A stretch of 64,000 bases of DNA from Paraburkholderia acidipaludis NBRC 101816 (GCF_000684975.1 NZ_BAXZ01000006.1:296621-360620); one strand, 5' to 3'; shown: positions 8,081 to 17,087, numbered from the stretch's first letter. Notes: generated from the letters alone by a model not told the origin. A program made the numbers and translations.

Positions 8081-10378
8081 ATGTCCCGACTTCGTATCGA
8101 TCTCGTTGTATTCCTCGCAGGTCTCGCCGCCGTCTGCTGGATCGGCTTCGGCTATGTCGCCGGCGCCAATCTGCTCGCGCTCGCCGTCACCTTGTTGATC
8201 GGCGCTTGCTACCTCGCGGGCGCGTTCGAGCTATGGCGCTACCGCCAGGCCACGTCCGCCCTCGACGCCGCGCTCGCGGAGCTGGCCACGCCGCCCGCGA
8301 AGCTCGGCCTCTGGCTCGACCGGCTGCCCGCCGGCCTGCGCGGCGCGGTGCGCCTGCGCGTGGAAAGCGAACGCACGGCATTGCCCGGCCCCGCGCTCAC
8401 GCCCTACCTGGTCGGCCTGCTCGTGCTGCTGGGCATGTTCGGCACGCTGCTCGGCATGGTCGCCACGCTCAAGGGCACCGGAACCGCGCTGGAAGGCTCG
8501 ACCGACCTCGTCGCGATCCGCGCCTCGCTCGCCGCGCCGGTCAAGGGGCTCGCATTCGCCTTCGGCACCTCGATCGCGGGCGTCGCCACCTCGGCGATGC
8601 TGGGGCTGCTTTCGGCGCTCTGCCGGCGCGAACGCGGCGAAGCCGCCCAGCGGCTCGATGCGAAGATCGAGACCACCTTGCATGTCTTTTCGAACGCGCA
8701 CCGCCGCGAGGCAGGCTACGCGCTGATGCAGCGCCAGGCCGAGGCGATGCCGGTCCTCGTCGATCGTCTGCACACCGTCATGCAGACCATCGAACAGCAA
8801 AGCCTCGCCATGAACGAACGGCAGATCGCGAGCCAGGCGGCCTTTCTCGGCAAGGCCGAAGCCACCTGGACAGCGCTCGCCGCCTCTGTCGCGCGCTCGC
8901 TTCAGGACAGCGCGGCCGGCAGCGCGCGCGCCGCGAGCGCGGCGGTCCTGCCCGCCGTGGAAGCCACGCTCGCGAAGCTCGAGGACGAAGCCGCGGCGCT
9001 GCACGGGGCGGTCACGCAAGCGGTCGAGCGCCAGCTGAATACGATCACGTCGAGCCTCGAAGCGTCGACGGCAACGTTCAAGGCCGAGACCCGCGCCTTG
9101 CACGAGACCGTCGCTCAGGCAGTGGAACGCCAGTTGAGCACCGTCACGGCGGGCTTCGACGCCACGACGGCCACCCTCAAGGACCAGACCGCCTCGCTGC
9201 ACGAAACCGTGACGCAGTCGGTCGAGCGCCAGCTAACCGGCATCACGTCCGGCCTCGAAACCACGTCGGCCGCGCTCTCGACGCAATGGCACGAAGCGCT
9301 CGCGCAGCATCGCCAGTTGAACGAAACATCGGCAGAGAACCTGCGTGCTTCGCTTGACCGCTACGCCGACGCCTTCGAGCAACGCTCGGCTCAGCTGCTC
9401 GATAACGTCGCCACGCGCCTCGGCACGAGCGCGGACGCCGTCGCGCAAACCTGGAACGCCGCGCTCGAACACCATTCGCGCGTAAGCGGACAGCTCGCCG
9501 AGGATCACCAGCAAGCCCTCGCCGCCGCGGCCGCGCAGTACGAACAGCACACGGCCGCGCTGCTCCGGGCGGCGGACGAGTCGCACGCCGGTCTCGAGAC
9601 CAGGCTCACCGCGCGCGAAGCCCAGCGCCTCGACGCCTGGCGCGAGAGCATCGCCGCCATGACGGCGACGCTGCGCGCCCAATGGGACGAAGCGCTCGCC
9701 CAGACCGCGAGCCGCCAGCAGGCGATCTGCGAGACGCTCGAACATACCGCCGGCGAAGTCGCGGCCAGCGCCGCGGCCCACTCGCGCGAGACGATCGCCG
9801 AAATCGCCCGCCTCGTCGAGGCTGCTTCCGAAGCGCCGCGCGCCGCCGCCGACGTCATCGCCGAACTGCGCCAGAAGCTCTCGGACAGCATGGTTCACGA
9901 CACCGCGATGCTGGAGGAGCGCAACCGCCTGCTCGCCACGCTCGAAACGCTGCTCGCCGCCGTGAATCACGCCTCGACCGAACAGCGCGGCGCCATCGAT
10001 TCGCTCGTGACGACCTCGTCCGACCTGCTCGAACGCGTGGGCGCGCGCTTCACCGAGCGCGTCGAAACCGGCACGGGCCGGCTCGACGGCGTCGCCGCGC
10101 AGGTGGCGAGCGGCGCGACCGAAGTGGCAAGTCTCGGCGACGCCTTCGGCGCGGCCGTGCAGTCCTTCGGCACATCGAACGAAACGCTCGTGGCGCAGCT
10201 GCAGCGCATCGAGGCCGCGCTCGACAAATCCCTCGCGCGCAGCGACGAACAGCTCGCCTACTACGTCACGCAAGCGCGCGAAGTGATCGATTTGAGCCTG
10301 CTCTCGCAGAAGCAGATCATGGAAGAGCTGCAGCAGCTGGCGGGTCAACGCACCGAAGCAGGAGCCGACACCGCATGA
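8081..10378 (+). CDS. DUF802 protein: MotA/ZorA-like channel with long cytoplasmic tail
   Basis: A 765-residue protein. Two hydrophobic helices occur at about 7-27 and 29-50, and a second pair at about 105-130 and 152-180. The second pair carries MotA/TolQ/ExbB/ZorA-like sequence (LLGMFGTLLGM and FAFGTSIAGVATS). The remaining 580 residues are hydrophilic, rich in Ala, Glu, Gln and Thr, probably coiled coil or helical bundle, and include three 33-residue repeats. This layout, a five-helix-bundle-type proton channel plus a very long tail, is that of ZorA of Zorya defence systems, and the next gene encodes the matching ZorB/MotB-like partner. The open frame extends far upstream, but the ATG at 8081 is supported by its place just after the DUF3348 stop and by the hydrophobic N-terminus. 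Exact function unknown. Confidence 0.88.
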   Translation: MSRLRIDLVVFLAGLAAVCWIGFGYVAGANLLALAVTLLIGACYLAGAFELWRYRQATSALDAALAELATPPAKLGLWLDRLPAGLRGAVRLRVESERTALPGPALTPYLVGLLVLLGMFGTLLGMVATLKGTGTALEGSTDLVAIRASLAAPVKGLAFAFGTSIAGVATSAMLGLLSALCRRERGEAAQRLDAKIETTLHVFSNAHRREAGYALMQRQAEAMPVLVDRLHTVMQTIEQQSLAMNERQIASQAAFLGKAEATWTALAASVARSLQDSAAGSARAASAAVLPAVEATLAKLEDEAAALHGAVTQAVERQLNTITSSLEASTATFKAETRALHETVAQAVERQLSTVTAGFDATTATLKDQTASLHETVTQSVERQLTGITSGLETTSAALSTQWHEALAQHRQLNETSAENLRASLDRYADAFEQRSAQLLDNVATRLGTSADAVAQTWNAALEHHSRVSGQLAEDHQQALAAAAAQYEQHTAALLRAADESHAGLETRLTAREAQRLDAWRESIAAMTATLRAQWDEALAQTASRQQAICETLEHTAGEVAASAAAHSRETIAEIARLVEAASEAPRAAADVIAELRQKLSDSMVHDTAMLEERNRLLATLETLLAAVNHASTEQRGAIDSLVTTSSDLLERVGARFTERVETGTGRLDGVAAQVASGATEVASLGDAFGAAVQSFGTSNETLVAQLQRIEAALDKSLARSDEQLAYYVTQAREVIDLSLLSQKQIMEELQQLAGQRTEAGADTA
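8999..9295 (+). repeat. Three tandem 99-bp (33-residue) repeats in the channel-protein tail
   Basis: Residues 307-405 of the DUF802 protein consist of three consecutive 33-residue units. Each starts LH-x-x-V-x-Q-x-VERQL and continues with an S/T-rich helix. The units are clearly related but diverged in sequence, so this is a protein-level repeat and not a recent DNA duplication. Confidence 0.8.
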
Positions 10379-11025
10379 GCGAGGACTTCATCGACGGCGG
10401 CGCGGAGCCGGCCACGCCGGTCTGGGCCGCGTTCAGCGACCTGATGACGGTGCTGCTGGGCGCGTTCGTGCTGATCCTGGTCGCCGTGATCGGCGTGCAG
10501 CTCGAGCTTTCGACGAAGCTCGACCAGGCCGTCAAGGAGCGCCAGCTCGAAGCCCAACGCCGCAAGACGCTCGAACAGGCGCTGGCCGGCCCGCTCGCGG
10601 CCGGGCGCATCACGCTCGTCAACGGCCGCATCGGCATTAGCGGCAACGTCCTGTTCGCGCTGAACTCCGATCAGCTGCAACCCGAGGGCCGCCAGTTGCT
10701 GCAGAGCCTGGCCGGTCCGCTCGCGACCTACCTCAAGGCGCACGACGAGATCCTGATGGTGAGCGGCTTTGCCGACGACCAGCAGGTGCGCGCCGGCAAC
10801 CGGCGCTTCGCCGACAACTGGGAGCTCTCGGCGCAGCGCGCGCTGACCGTGACGCGCGCCTTCATCGAAGAAGGCGTGCCCGCTTCGTCGGTATTTGCGG
10901 CGGCATTCGGATCGGAACAGCCCGTGAGCTCGAACGCCGACGCGGCGGGGCGCGCCAGGAACCGGCGCGTCGAGATCGCGCCCGTCCCGCGCTCGACGGC
11001 CGCCGGCGGTGAACGCGGTGAGTGA
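10375..11025 (+). CDS. OmpA-family MotB/ZorB-like stator protein
   Basis: A 216-residue protein that overlaps the channel gene by ATGA. One transmembrane helix lies at about 20-42, and the motif WAAFSDLMTVLLG puts an Asp at position 22, where MotB and ZorB have their proton-carrying Asp. A short coiled coil follows (about 45-75), then a C-terminal OmpA peptidoglycan-binding domain with NWELSAQRA and the end motif GRARNRRVEI. Expected topology is a single inner-membrane helix with the OmpA domain in the periplasm, anchoring the complex to peptidoglycan. Coupled translation with the DUF802 protein strongly suggests they assemble together. It differs from MotB in its genetic context, which lacks flagellar genes. 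Confidence 0.9.
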   Translation: MSEDFIDGGAEPATPVWAAFSDLMTVLLGAFVLILVAVIGVQLELSTKLDQAVKERQLEAQRRKTLEQALAGPLAAGRITLVNGRIGISGNVLFALNSDQLQPEGRQLLQSLAGPLATYLKAHDEILMVSGFADDQQVRAGNRRFADNWELSAQRALTVTRAFIEEGVPASSVFAAAFGSEQPVSSNADAAGRARNRRVEIAPVPRSTAAGGERGE

Positions 11026-11647
11026 GGGCCCGACACCGCTGCCGACGCAGCTCGACGCATGGCGCGAGCGCGGCGCCGACCGGCTCGATCCCACGCGCTT
11101 TCGCGCGATCGAGGCGCTCGCGCTTCGCGCGGAACGCCACGGCGGCGAAGCGCGCCGTCTGCTCGATGCCAGGCTCTCCGAACTGATGACGGAATATGCG
11201 GCGCTCGCCGACGGCACGGACGCGGCGCGCACCTCGCTGCACTCGCCGCGAAGCACGCGCGGCGCGCTGGGCGAACTGGTCGACTACCTCGCGAGCCAGC
11301 CGCGCGACGCCGGCAGCGCGGGAGCCCGCGACGCGAACGGGCCGACCGTTGCGCCCGAACTGCTCGACTACTTTCGGGCCACCTGGGCCCGCGTGCGCAC
11401 GGGCCAGCAATTGCGTGTCGCCGAAATCCTCGTGCCGCAGAACGCCGGCCCGCTCAATTCGAGCAGCCTCGTGCACCGCGCACTCTCGCTCATGCGCGAG
11501 CTTTCGCCGGGCTACCTGCAGCAGTTCCTTACCTACGCGGATGCGCTCTCGTGGCTCGAGCAGCTCAATGCCGGCGGCACGGCCCCGGCCAGGGAAGCGC
11601 CGCGCGCCGCGAGCGCGAAAAAAGGCACGCGCGGCAAGGCGCGTTAA
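11009..11647 (+). CDS. DUF2894 family protein, last gene of ZorAB-like block
   Basis: A 212-residue soluble protein of the family I know as DUF2894. The GTG start at 11009 overlaps the end of the OmpA gene by 17 bp (an alternative GTG is at 11018), so it is translationally coupled. The N-terminal half is helical (AWRERGADRLDPTRFRAIE), and a conserved-looking core follows around residues 112-190 (LDYFRATWARVRTGQQLR, then SLMRELSPGYLQQFL). The C-terminus is basic and rich in Ala, Lys and Arg, which could bind nucleic acid or the membrane. Its position suggests it is a cytoplasmic part of the channel complex; no biochemical role is known to me. Confidence 0.85.
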   Translation: MNAVSEGPTPLPTQLDAWRERGADRLDPTRFRAIEALALRAERHGGEARRLLDARLSELMTEYAALADGTDAARTSLHSPRSTRGALGELVDYLASQPRDAGSAGARDANGPTVAPELLDYFRATWARVRTGQQLRVAEILVPQNAGPLNSSSLVHRALSLMRELSPGYLQQFLTYADALSWLEQLNAGGTAPAREAPRAASAKKGTRGKAR

Positions 11648-11820
11648 CCCCCGCACCCGCACGCAAGACGGCCTATCGCGTGCATTATTCCGTCCAGGCC
11701 ACGGCGCGCGCATACGGGAAAAACAAAAAAGAACGAGCGCACGAAAACGTATCGCATCCGCTATGATGCGAAAAAAGCCGCCATGGTCCAGCGGTCGCCC
11801 AACCGATTACGGAGACATCC

Positions 11821-12879
11821 ATGCAGATGCGTTGTTTTTGCGTGACCCGCCACGGCCAGCCGCTCGAACTGATGCACGAGGAGATTCCCCAGCCGCGCGG
11901 CACCGAAGTGCTCGTGCGCGTGAAGGCCGCCGGCCTGTGCCACTCCGACCTGCATCTCTGGGAGGGCTACTACGATCTGGGCGGCGGCAAGAAGCTCTCG
12001 CTCGCCGACCGCGGCATCAAGCTGCCGCTCACGCCCAGCCACGAGATCTGCGGCGAGGTGGTGGCCGCGGGGCCGGACGCCGGCCCCGTGCAGACCGGCA
12101 TGGTGGCGGTCGTGCATCCGTGGATCGGCTGCGGCCAGTGCGCCGCCTGCCTGCGCGGCGAAGAAAACATCTGCGTGAAGCCGCAGTCGCTCGGCGTCAT
12201 GCGCGCCGGCGGCTTCGCCGACTACGTGATCGTGCCGCACCCGCGCTATCTCGTCGATCTCGGCGGCCTCGATCCGGTCAAGGCCGCACCGCTCGCCTGC
12301 GCGGGCGTGACGACCTATTCGGCCATCCGCAAATTCGGCGGGCGCATCCATGAAACGCCCGTGGTGGTGATCGGCGCGGGCGGCCTCGGCCTCATGGCGA
12401 TCGAAGTCCTCAAGGCGCTGGGCGGCAAAGGCGCGATCGTCGTGGACGTCGACGCCGGCAAACGCGAAGCCGCGCTGAAGGAAGGGGCGCTCGCGGCCAT
12501 CGACGCACGCGCGCCCGACGCCGCCACCCAGATCGCCCAGGCCGTGGGCGGCGGCGCGCGCGCGGTGCTCGACCTCGTTGGCGCGACGTCCACCGTGACG
12601 CTCGCGCTCGACTCCAGCGCGCGCGGCGGCCACGTGGTGATCGTGGGCCTCATGGGCGGCGACATCACGCTCGCGCTGCCGATCATCCCGATGCGGCCGC
12701 TGCGCATCGAAGGCAGCTATGTCGGCACGCTGCCCGAACTGCGCGAGCTCGTTGCGCTGATGCGTGACGGCAAGGTTCGTCCCGCACCGGTGACGAGCCG
12801 GCCGCTCACCGAGGTCAACGCCGCACTGCTTGCCCTCCAGGAGGGCAAGGTGGTGGGGCGGCAAGTGCTGATTCCGTGA
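11821..12879 (+). CDS. Zinc-dependent alcohol dehydrogenase (MDR family)
   Basis: A 352-residue medium-chain dehydrogenase that oxidises an alcohol to an aldehyde or ketone with NAD(P)+. The catalytic zinc ligands are Cys40 (GLCHSD) and His74-Glu75 (PSHEICGE). The structural zinc site is the four cysteines 104, 107, 110 and 118 (CGQCAAC...C). A Rossmann motif VVIGAGGLGLMAIEVL begins near residue 179. All catalytic elements are present and length is normal. It is monocistronic, with about 170 bp of relatively AT-rich upstream sequence. The substrate cannot be told from the sequence; close relatives act on short-chain or aryl alcohols. Confidence 0.93.
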   Translation: MQMRCFCVTRHGQPLELMHEEIPQPRGTEVLVRVKAAGLCHSDLHLWEGYYDLGGGKKLSLADRGIKLPLTPSHEICGEVVAAGPDAGPVQTGMVAVVHPWIGCGQCAACLRGEENICVKPQSLGVMRAGGFADYVIVPHPRYLVDLGGLDPVKAAPLACAGVTTYSAIRKFGGRIHETPVVVIGAGGLGLMAIEVLKALGGKGAIVVDVDAGKREAALKEGALAAIDARAPDAATQIAQAVGGGARAVLDLVGATSTVTLALDSSARGGHVVIVGLMGGDITLALPIIPMRPLRIEGSYVGTLPELRELVALMRDGKVRPAPVTSRPLTEVNAALLALQEGKVVGRQVLIP

Positions 12880-12958
12880 GCACACGGGAAAATCGTTCGC
12901 ATCCCTGATCGACTGGCCGCGGTGCGCCTGCAAGGCGCGCCCGCGGCGCTCAAAAACG

Positions 12959-13177
12959 CTAGTCCCACATGTTGCGAAACGCCACGGCCGCGATCACGGG
13001 CACGCAGAGAATCAGCGGAATCGCGAAATAAGGCATCTCCCGGTCGACGACCCAGCTATAGATCAGCCAGCCGATGCCGGCGCCGAGCGTGGCGATGCCC
13101 ACCAGCGCCGTGAGGGTATTGAGGACCCAGGTAGGCGGCCGCTTGCGTTTGGGTTCGTTTTTCGGTGCGGGTTTCAT
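12959..13177 (-). CDS. 72-residue two-helix membrane protein
   Basis: I chose the ATG at 13177, giving a 72-residue protein with a basic, proline-rich N-terminus (MKPAPKNEPKRKRPP) and two hydrophobic helices, about 18-43 and 50-67. The upstream in-frame sequence up to 13348 is low-complexity and Arg-rich and looks untranslated. It is probably an inner-membrane protein with the basic tail in the cytoplasm. I recognise no function. It is convergent with the alcohol dehydrogenase and divergent from the DUF1330 gene. Confidence 0.65.
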   Translation of the reverse strand: MKPAPKNEPKRKRPPTWVLNTLTALVGIATLGAGIGWLIYSWVVDREMPYFAIPLILCVPVIAAVAFRNMWD

Positions 13178-13404
13178 CTGACGCGCGATGACAGGGTGGG
13201 CTGGATCTGGAGGTCCGGTAACGCTTATTTTACTCCGCGCGCCTCGTGCGCCGCACGTTCGCCGCGGCGCCGGACGGCTTTCCCGGCCCTTACCCCGGAG
13301 GTAATCGATCCGGCGCGCGCCGCGTCCTATCCTCGTTCCTGCCTGCACATCATTATGTGCACTTCAAGGCACTGAGCCACGCACCAGACACGAGGATCGA
13401 AGCC

Positions 13405-13761
13405 ATGACCGCCTATGCCATCGCCCATCTGCACGAAGTCGAAATGTGCCCCGCCATCGTCGAATACCTGGAGAAGATCGACGCAACGCTCGCCCCTTAC
13501 GGCGGGCGCTTCGTGATTCACGGCGGCCGCGTCGAGCAACTCGAAGGCGCCTTCAAGGGCGACCTGATCGTGATCGAGTTCGAGGACCGCGAGCGCGCGC
13601 GCGCCTGGTATCGCTCGGCCGCCTATCAGGCAATCCTGCCGCTACGCACGGAGCACGCCACGGGCGTGGCGTTCCTCATCGACCAGGTGGCGCAACCGCA
13701 TCGCGCAACGGACGTCCTCGCGGACGTGCCCGGCCTGAGCGATGTGCGCGGCGCGCGCTAA
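13405..13761 (+). CDS. DUF1330 family protein
   Basis: A 118-residue cytoplasmic protein with the ferredoxin-like alpha/beta-barrel pattern of DUF1330 (related to stress-responsive A/B-barrel and EthD-like folds). Typical elements are YLEKIDATLAPYGGRFVIHGG and FEDRERARAWYRSAAYQ. The ATG at 13405 is preferred over the longer frame because homologous folds begin there and the upstream part is Arg-rich. The family is of unknown biochemical function, often ascribed to dimeric small-molecule binding or monooxygenase-like chemistry. It is convergent with the RbsD/FucU gene 10 bp away. Confidence 0.85.
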   Translation: MTAYAIAHLHEVEMCPAIVEYLEKIDATLAPYGGRFVIHGGRVEQLEGAFKGDLIVIEFEDRERARAWYRSAAYQAILPLRTEHATGVAFLIDQVAQPHRATDVLADVPGLSDVRGAR

Positions 13762-13771
13762 GTCGCGAGGC

Positions 13772-14236
13772 TCACGCGCGCGGCTCGTCCGCCGCCAGCA
13801 GCACGCCTTTCTTGAAGACAAAGCAGCCGTAGCCGCGCGGCTCGCCCGTGGCGATCACGCAGTACGCGCGACGGGCGCGCTCGTAGAAGGCGAAGCGTTC
13901 GAGCGGCGCGAACGGCACCTCGCGCCCCTCGAACGCGTTCACTTCGTGCTGCGCCTCGCGCTGCACGGCGGGCAGCGCCTGCGGGTCGCCCACCACCTCC
14001 ATGCGCAGCGCGGGGTCGTCGACAAAGCTGTCGAGCGGCATGACCGAAAGCACCGCGCGCACGGCCCGCGGCGCATCCACGCCGTCGAGGCGCAGCACGC
14101 GGCCCAGCACCGTCTCGCGCGCGACGGAGTCGGCAGGGAAATTGGCGTCGCAGATCACGACTTCGTCGCCGTGGCCCATCGAAGCCAGCGCGTGCAGCAC
14201 GTCGGCGTTGAGCAGCGGATCGAGATTCTTCAGCAC
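13772..14236 (-). CDS. RbsD/FucU family sugar mutarotase
   Basis: A 154-residue protein. The family interconverts sugar anomers (pyranose to furanose ribose for RbsD, alpha to beta fucose for FucU). The motif LASMGHGDEVVICDANFP contains the catalytic His at about residue 22, and the C-terminal YGCFVFKKGVL matches the family's end signature. I chose the GTG at 14236 because AGGAGA lies 5 bases upstream and the protein then starts at the family's usual point; the longer frame adds unrelated sequence. No sugar transporter or kinase adjoins it, so this copy is an orphan and its sugar is unknown. Confidence 0.9.
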   Translation of the reverse strand: MLKNLDPLLNADVLHALASMGHGDEVVICDANFPADSVARETVLGRVLRLDGVDAPRAVRAVLSVMPLDSFVDDPALRMEVVGDPQALPAVQREAQHEVNAFEGREVPFAPLERFAFYERARRAYCVIATGEPRGYGCFVFKKGVLLAADEPRA

Positions 14237-14453
14237 GGTGTCTCCTGGGTAAGGTTCGAAAAACGGTTCGCAAAGCGCCGCCATCGTAACGCGCGCCATG
14301 CTCGCGTCACAAGAGCACGCGGCCAGGCAGACAGGCCATGCCGGCCGCGGCAAAGACGTTTGCAAAGGCATATTCATCTCGCGCAAACGTTTGCCCTGGT
14401 TTCATAATTCTTTCTTCTTCGGTAAGGAAACTGTGCGCACTCCATCAATCAGA

Positions 14454-14858
14454 ATGGACACGCACATGAGAATACGCCGTTGCGGCGCCTTTCCGGCGAC
14501 CGCGCTTGCTGCCCCATTGTCCGTTGTTCTCGCAACGATCTCGCTGAGCGCATGCGGTCCCGATGCGGGGCCGTCCACGGCCAGCGCCGGGACACCCGTT
14601 CCCGCCGCAGCCGCGCCGGCGCAGACAAACCAGACAGCCCAGACCGCGGCCCCGGGCAACAACACGCCCGCGAGCAGCCCCTATGCGGCCGACGCCGCGC
14701 GAGACGCCGTGCCCGGCCAGGCCTCCGCGCCCGTGCAAAGCGTAGAGGCCAGCCTCGCCGCGGACAGCCGGCAGATCGCACCGGTCCTGAGCTACGCGCC
14801 GGGCGACACGGATGCCCCCGCCGACGATTCCCGCCGTACCGCAACGACCAGCCAGTAG
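14454..14858 (+). CDS. Putative lipoprotein upstream of phospholipase C
   Basis: A 134-residue protein with a signal sequence ending in a lipobox (SLSAC, Cys34; Cys30 if translation starts at the second ATG at 14466). The mature part is low-complexity, rich in Ala, Pro, Thr and Gln, with no recognisable domain, so it is probably a disordered lipoprotein facing the periplasm. It ends 78 bp before the phospholipase C gene in the same direction and may be co-expressed with it. I assign no function. Confidence 0.65.
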   Translation: MDTHMRIRRCGAFPATALAAPLSVVLATISLSACGPDAGPSTASAGTPVPAAAAPAQTNQTAQTAAPGNNTPASSPYAADAARDAVPGQASAPVQSVEASLAADSRQIAPVLSYAPGDTDAPADDSRRTATTSQ

Positions 14859-14936
14859 ATCCGCAAACCAGCACGCAAGCCGTTTCGTGGTGTGCGCACG
14901 CACACTTCCCGTTCACAAGCAGAAAGGTGATCAACA

Positions 14937-17087
14937 ATGACGTCAACCAGCCGTCGCCGTTTCCTGCAGACCGTCGCGCAGTCGGGCGCCGCCGCCGCCG
15001 CGATGACCGTGTTCCCCGAATCGATCCGCAACGCGCTCGCCATACCGGCCTTCTCGCGCACCGGCTCGATCCGCGACGTGGAGCATATCGTCGTGTTCAT
15101 GCAGGAGAACCGCTCGTTCGACCATTATTTCGGCCATCTGCGCGGCGTGCGCGGCTACAACGACCGCCTGCCGATCCCGCTGCCCGGCGGCCAGCCCGTG
15201 TGGTACCAGCCTTCGCAGGAGAACGCCGCCAAGCCCGTGCTGCCGTTCCACCTGAACACGCAGACCACGAGCGCGCAATGCGTGGGCGACCTCGACCACT
15301 CGTGGTATCCCACGCACTACGCGATCAACAACGGCCTCTACAACCAGTGGCCGCAGTACAAGACCGACATGACGATGGGCTACTACCTGCGCTCGGACCT
15401 TCCGTTCCACTACGCGCTGGCCGATGCGTTCACCGTCTGCGACAACTACTTCTGCTCGCTGGCCGGACCGACGCACCCGAACCGCGCCTACCTGATGACG
15501 GGCATGGTCGACCCGAGCGGCACGATGGGCGGCCCGCTCCTCGACAACAACGACTACGTGGACGGCGACGGCCCGCCCGCTTATCAGCTGCTCTCGTGGA
15601 CGACCTACCCCGAGCGCCTGCAGGCCGCCGGCATCTCGTGGCAGATCTACCAGCAGGGCACGAACGGCAACGACCCGCTGAACGGGAACTACGGCACGAA
15701 CATCCTGCAGAACTTCGTGAACTTCATCAACGCGCAGCCGGGTTCGGCGCTGTACGAGCGCGCGCAGACCGTGCGCACGATCGCGGACCTGAAGAACGAC
15801 GTGCTCGCGAACAACCTGCCGCAGGTGTCGTGGCTGCTGCCGCCCGCCGCGTACTCGGAGCACCCGAAGTACACGCCCGCCTACGGCGCCGAATACACCT
15901 CGCAGATTCTCGAGGCGCTCACTTCGAACCCCGAAGTCTGGAGCAAGACCGTCCTCTTCATCATGTACGACGAGAACGACGGCTTCTTCGACCATATCGT
16001 GCCGCCGCAGCCGGCCACCACCGCGGCGCAGGGCAAGTCGACGGTGAGCGTGGAAGGCGAGATCCACAACGTCGTGAACCCCTACCGCGGCGGCAGCTAC
16101 ACGGCCGACGGCCTGCCTTACGGCCTTGGGCCCCGCGTGCCGATGACCGTGGTCTCGCCGTGGACCAAGGGCGGCTTCGTGTGCTCGCAGGTGTTCGATC
16201 ACACCTCGGTGATCCGCTTCATCGAGGCGCGTTTCGGCGTGCACGAGCCGAACATCACGGCCTGGCGCCGTGCCGTGTGCGGCGACCTGCTTTCGGCGTT
16301 CGACTTCCGCACGCCCGACGCCACGATGCCGGCGCTGCCCGACACGAGCAACTACATCTCGATGGCCAACAACCAGTGCACGGCGAACCCGGCGCCGACC
16401 GTGCCGGCCACGCCCGGCCCGATCGATCCGCAGGAGGCGGGCGTGCGCTTTGCCCGCGCGCTGCCCTACGAGCTGCACGTGAACGGCCAGGCAAACGCGG
16501 CGAAGAACACGCTGGAAATCACCTTCGCCAGCACCGGCCGCGAAGGCGCGCACTTCTACGTGTACGGCACGAACCGCAGCGACGGCCCGTGGCGCTACAC
16601 GGTGGAAGCCGGCAAGTCGCTCTCCGACACCTGGGACCTCACCGTGACGAACGGCGTCTATGCGTTCGAAGTCCAGGGCCCGAACGGGTTCGTGCGCCGC
16701 TTCGCGGGCACGGTGGCCGCAGCGGCCTCGCAGCAGGGCAGCCAGGGCAACAACCATAAGGGCGGCACGCCGGCGCCGGAAGTCACGGCGCACTACGACG
16801 TCGCCAACGGCAACCTGTTCCTGCGCTTTGCGAACACGGGGGGCGGCGTCGCCCGCCTGAACGTGACCGACAACGCCTACGGCGCGCGCGAGCGCAACGT
16901 GCTGGTCCCGGCGGGCGGGCGAGTGGAGGAGGCCTGGATCCTCGCGTCGAGCCACCACTGGTACGACCTGACGGTGACGAGCAACGACGACGCGACCTTC
17001 CAGCGCCGCTTCGCCGGCCATATCGAGACCGGCCGCCCGAGCATCAGCGACCCGGCCGCCGTGGCGCCGGTGACGCAGCTGAGCTGA
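14937..17087 (+). CDS. Phosphocholine-specific phospholipase C, Tat-exported
   Basis: A 716-residue phospholipase C of the PlcH/PlcN acid-phosphatase-like superfamily, which hydrolyses phosphatidylcholine or sphingomyelin to phosphocholine and a diglyceride or ceramide. The twin-arginine signal SRRRFLQ (residues 5-11) predicts folded export by Tat. Catalytic-domain motifs are ENRSFDHYFG (57-66), GDLDHSW and YDENDGFFDHI. Two C-terminal beta domains of the DUF756 type follow (about 505-590 and 605-700). An internal Gly/Gln/Asn linker (SQQGSQGNNHKGG) separates them. A strong terminator follows at 17138. It may act in phosphate scavenging or host-membrane attack, though no Pho box was identified. 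Confidence 0.95.
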   Translation: MTSTSRRRFLQTVAQSGAAAAAMTVFPESIRNALAIPAFSRTGSIRDVEHIVVFMQENRSFDHYFGHLRGVRGYNDRLPIPLPGGQPVWYQPSQENAAKPVLPFHLNTQTTSAQCVGDLDHSWYPTHYAINNGLYNQWPQYKTDMTMGYYLRSDLPFHYALADAFTVCDNYFCSLAGPTHPNRAYLMTGMVDPSGTMGGPLLDNNDYVDGDGPPAYQLLSWTTYPERLQAAGISWQIYQQGTNGNDPLNGNYGTNILQNFVNFINAQPGSALYERAQTVRTIADLKNDVLANNLPQVSWLLPPAAYSEHPKYTPAYGAEYTSQILEALTSNPEVWSKTVLFIMYDENDGFFDHIVPPQPATTAAQGKSTVSVEGEIHNVVNPYRGGSYTADGLPYGLGPRVPMTVVSPWTKGGFVCSQVFDHTSVIRFIEARFGVHEPNITAWRRAVCGDLLSAFDFRTPDATMPALPDTSNYISMANNQCTANPAPTVPATPGPIDPQEAGVRFARALPYELHVNGQANAAKNTLEITFASTGREGAHFYVYGTNRSDGPWRYTVEAGKSLSDTWDLTVTNGVYAFEVQGPNGFVRRFAGTVAAAASQQGSQGNNHKGGTPAPEVTAHYDVANGNLFLRFANTGGGVARLNVTDNAYGARERNVLVPAGGRVEEAWILASSHHWYDLTVTSNDDATFQRRFAGHIETGRPSISDPAAVAPVTQLS

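Noticed and set aside
10375..11025. Flagellar MotB identity for the OmpA protein
   Set aside because: The Asp-containing helix and OmpA domain fit, but the partner has a 580-residue tail and DUF neighbours, and no flagellar genes are near; a ZorB-like or separate family is a better fit.
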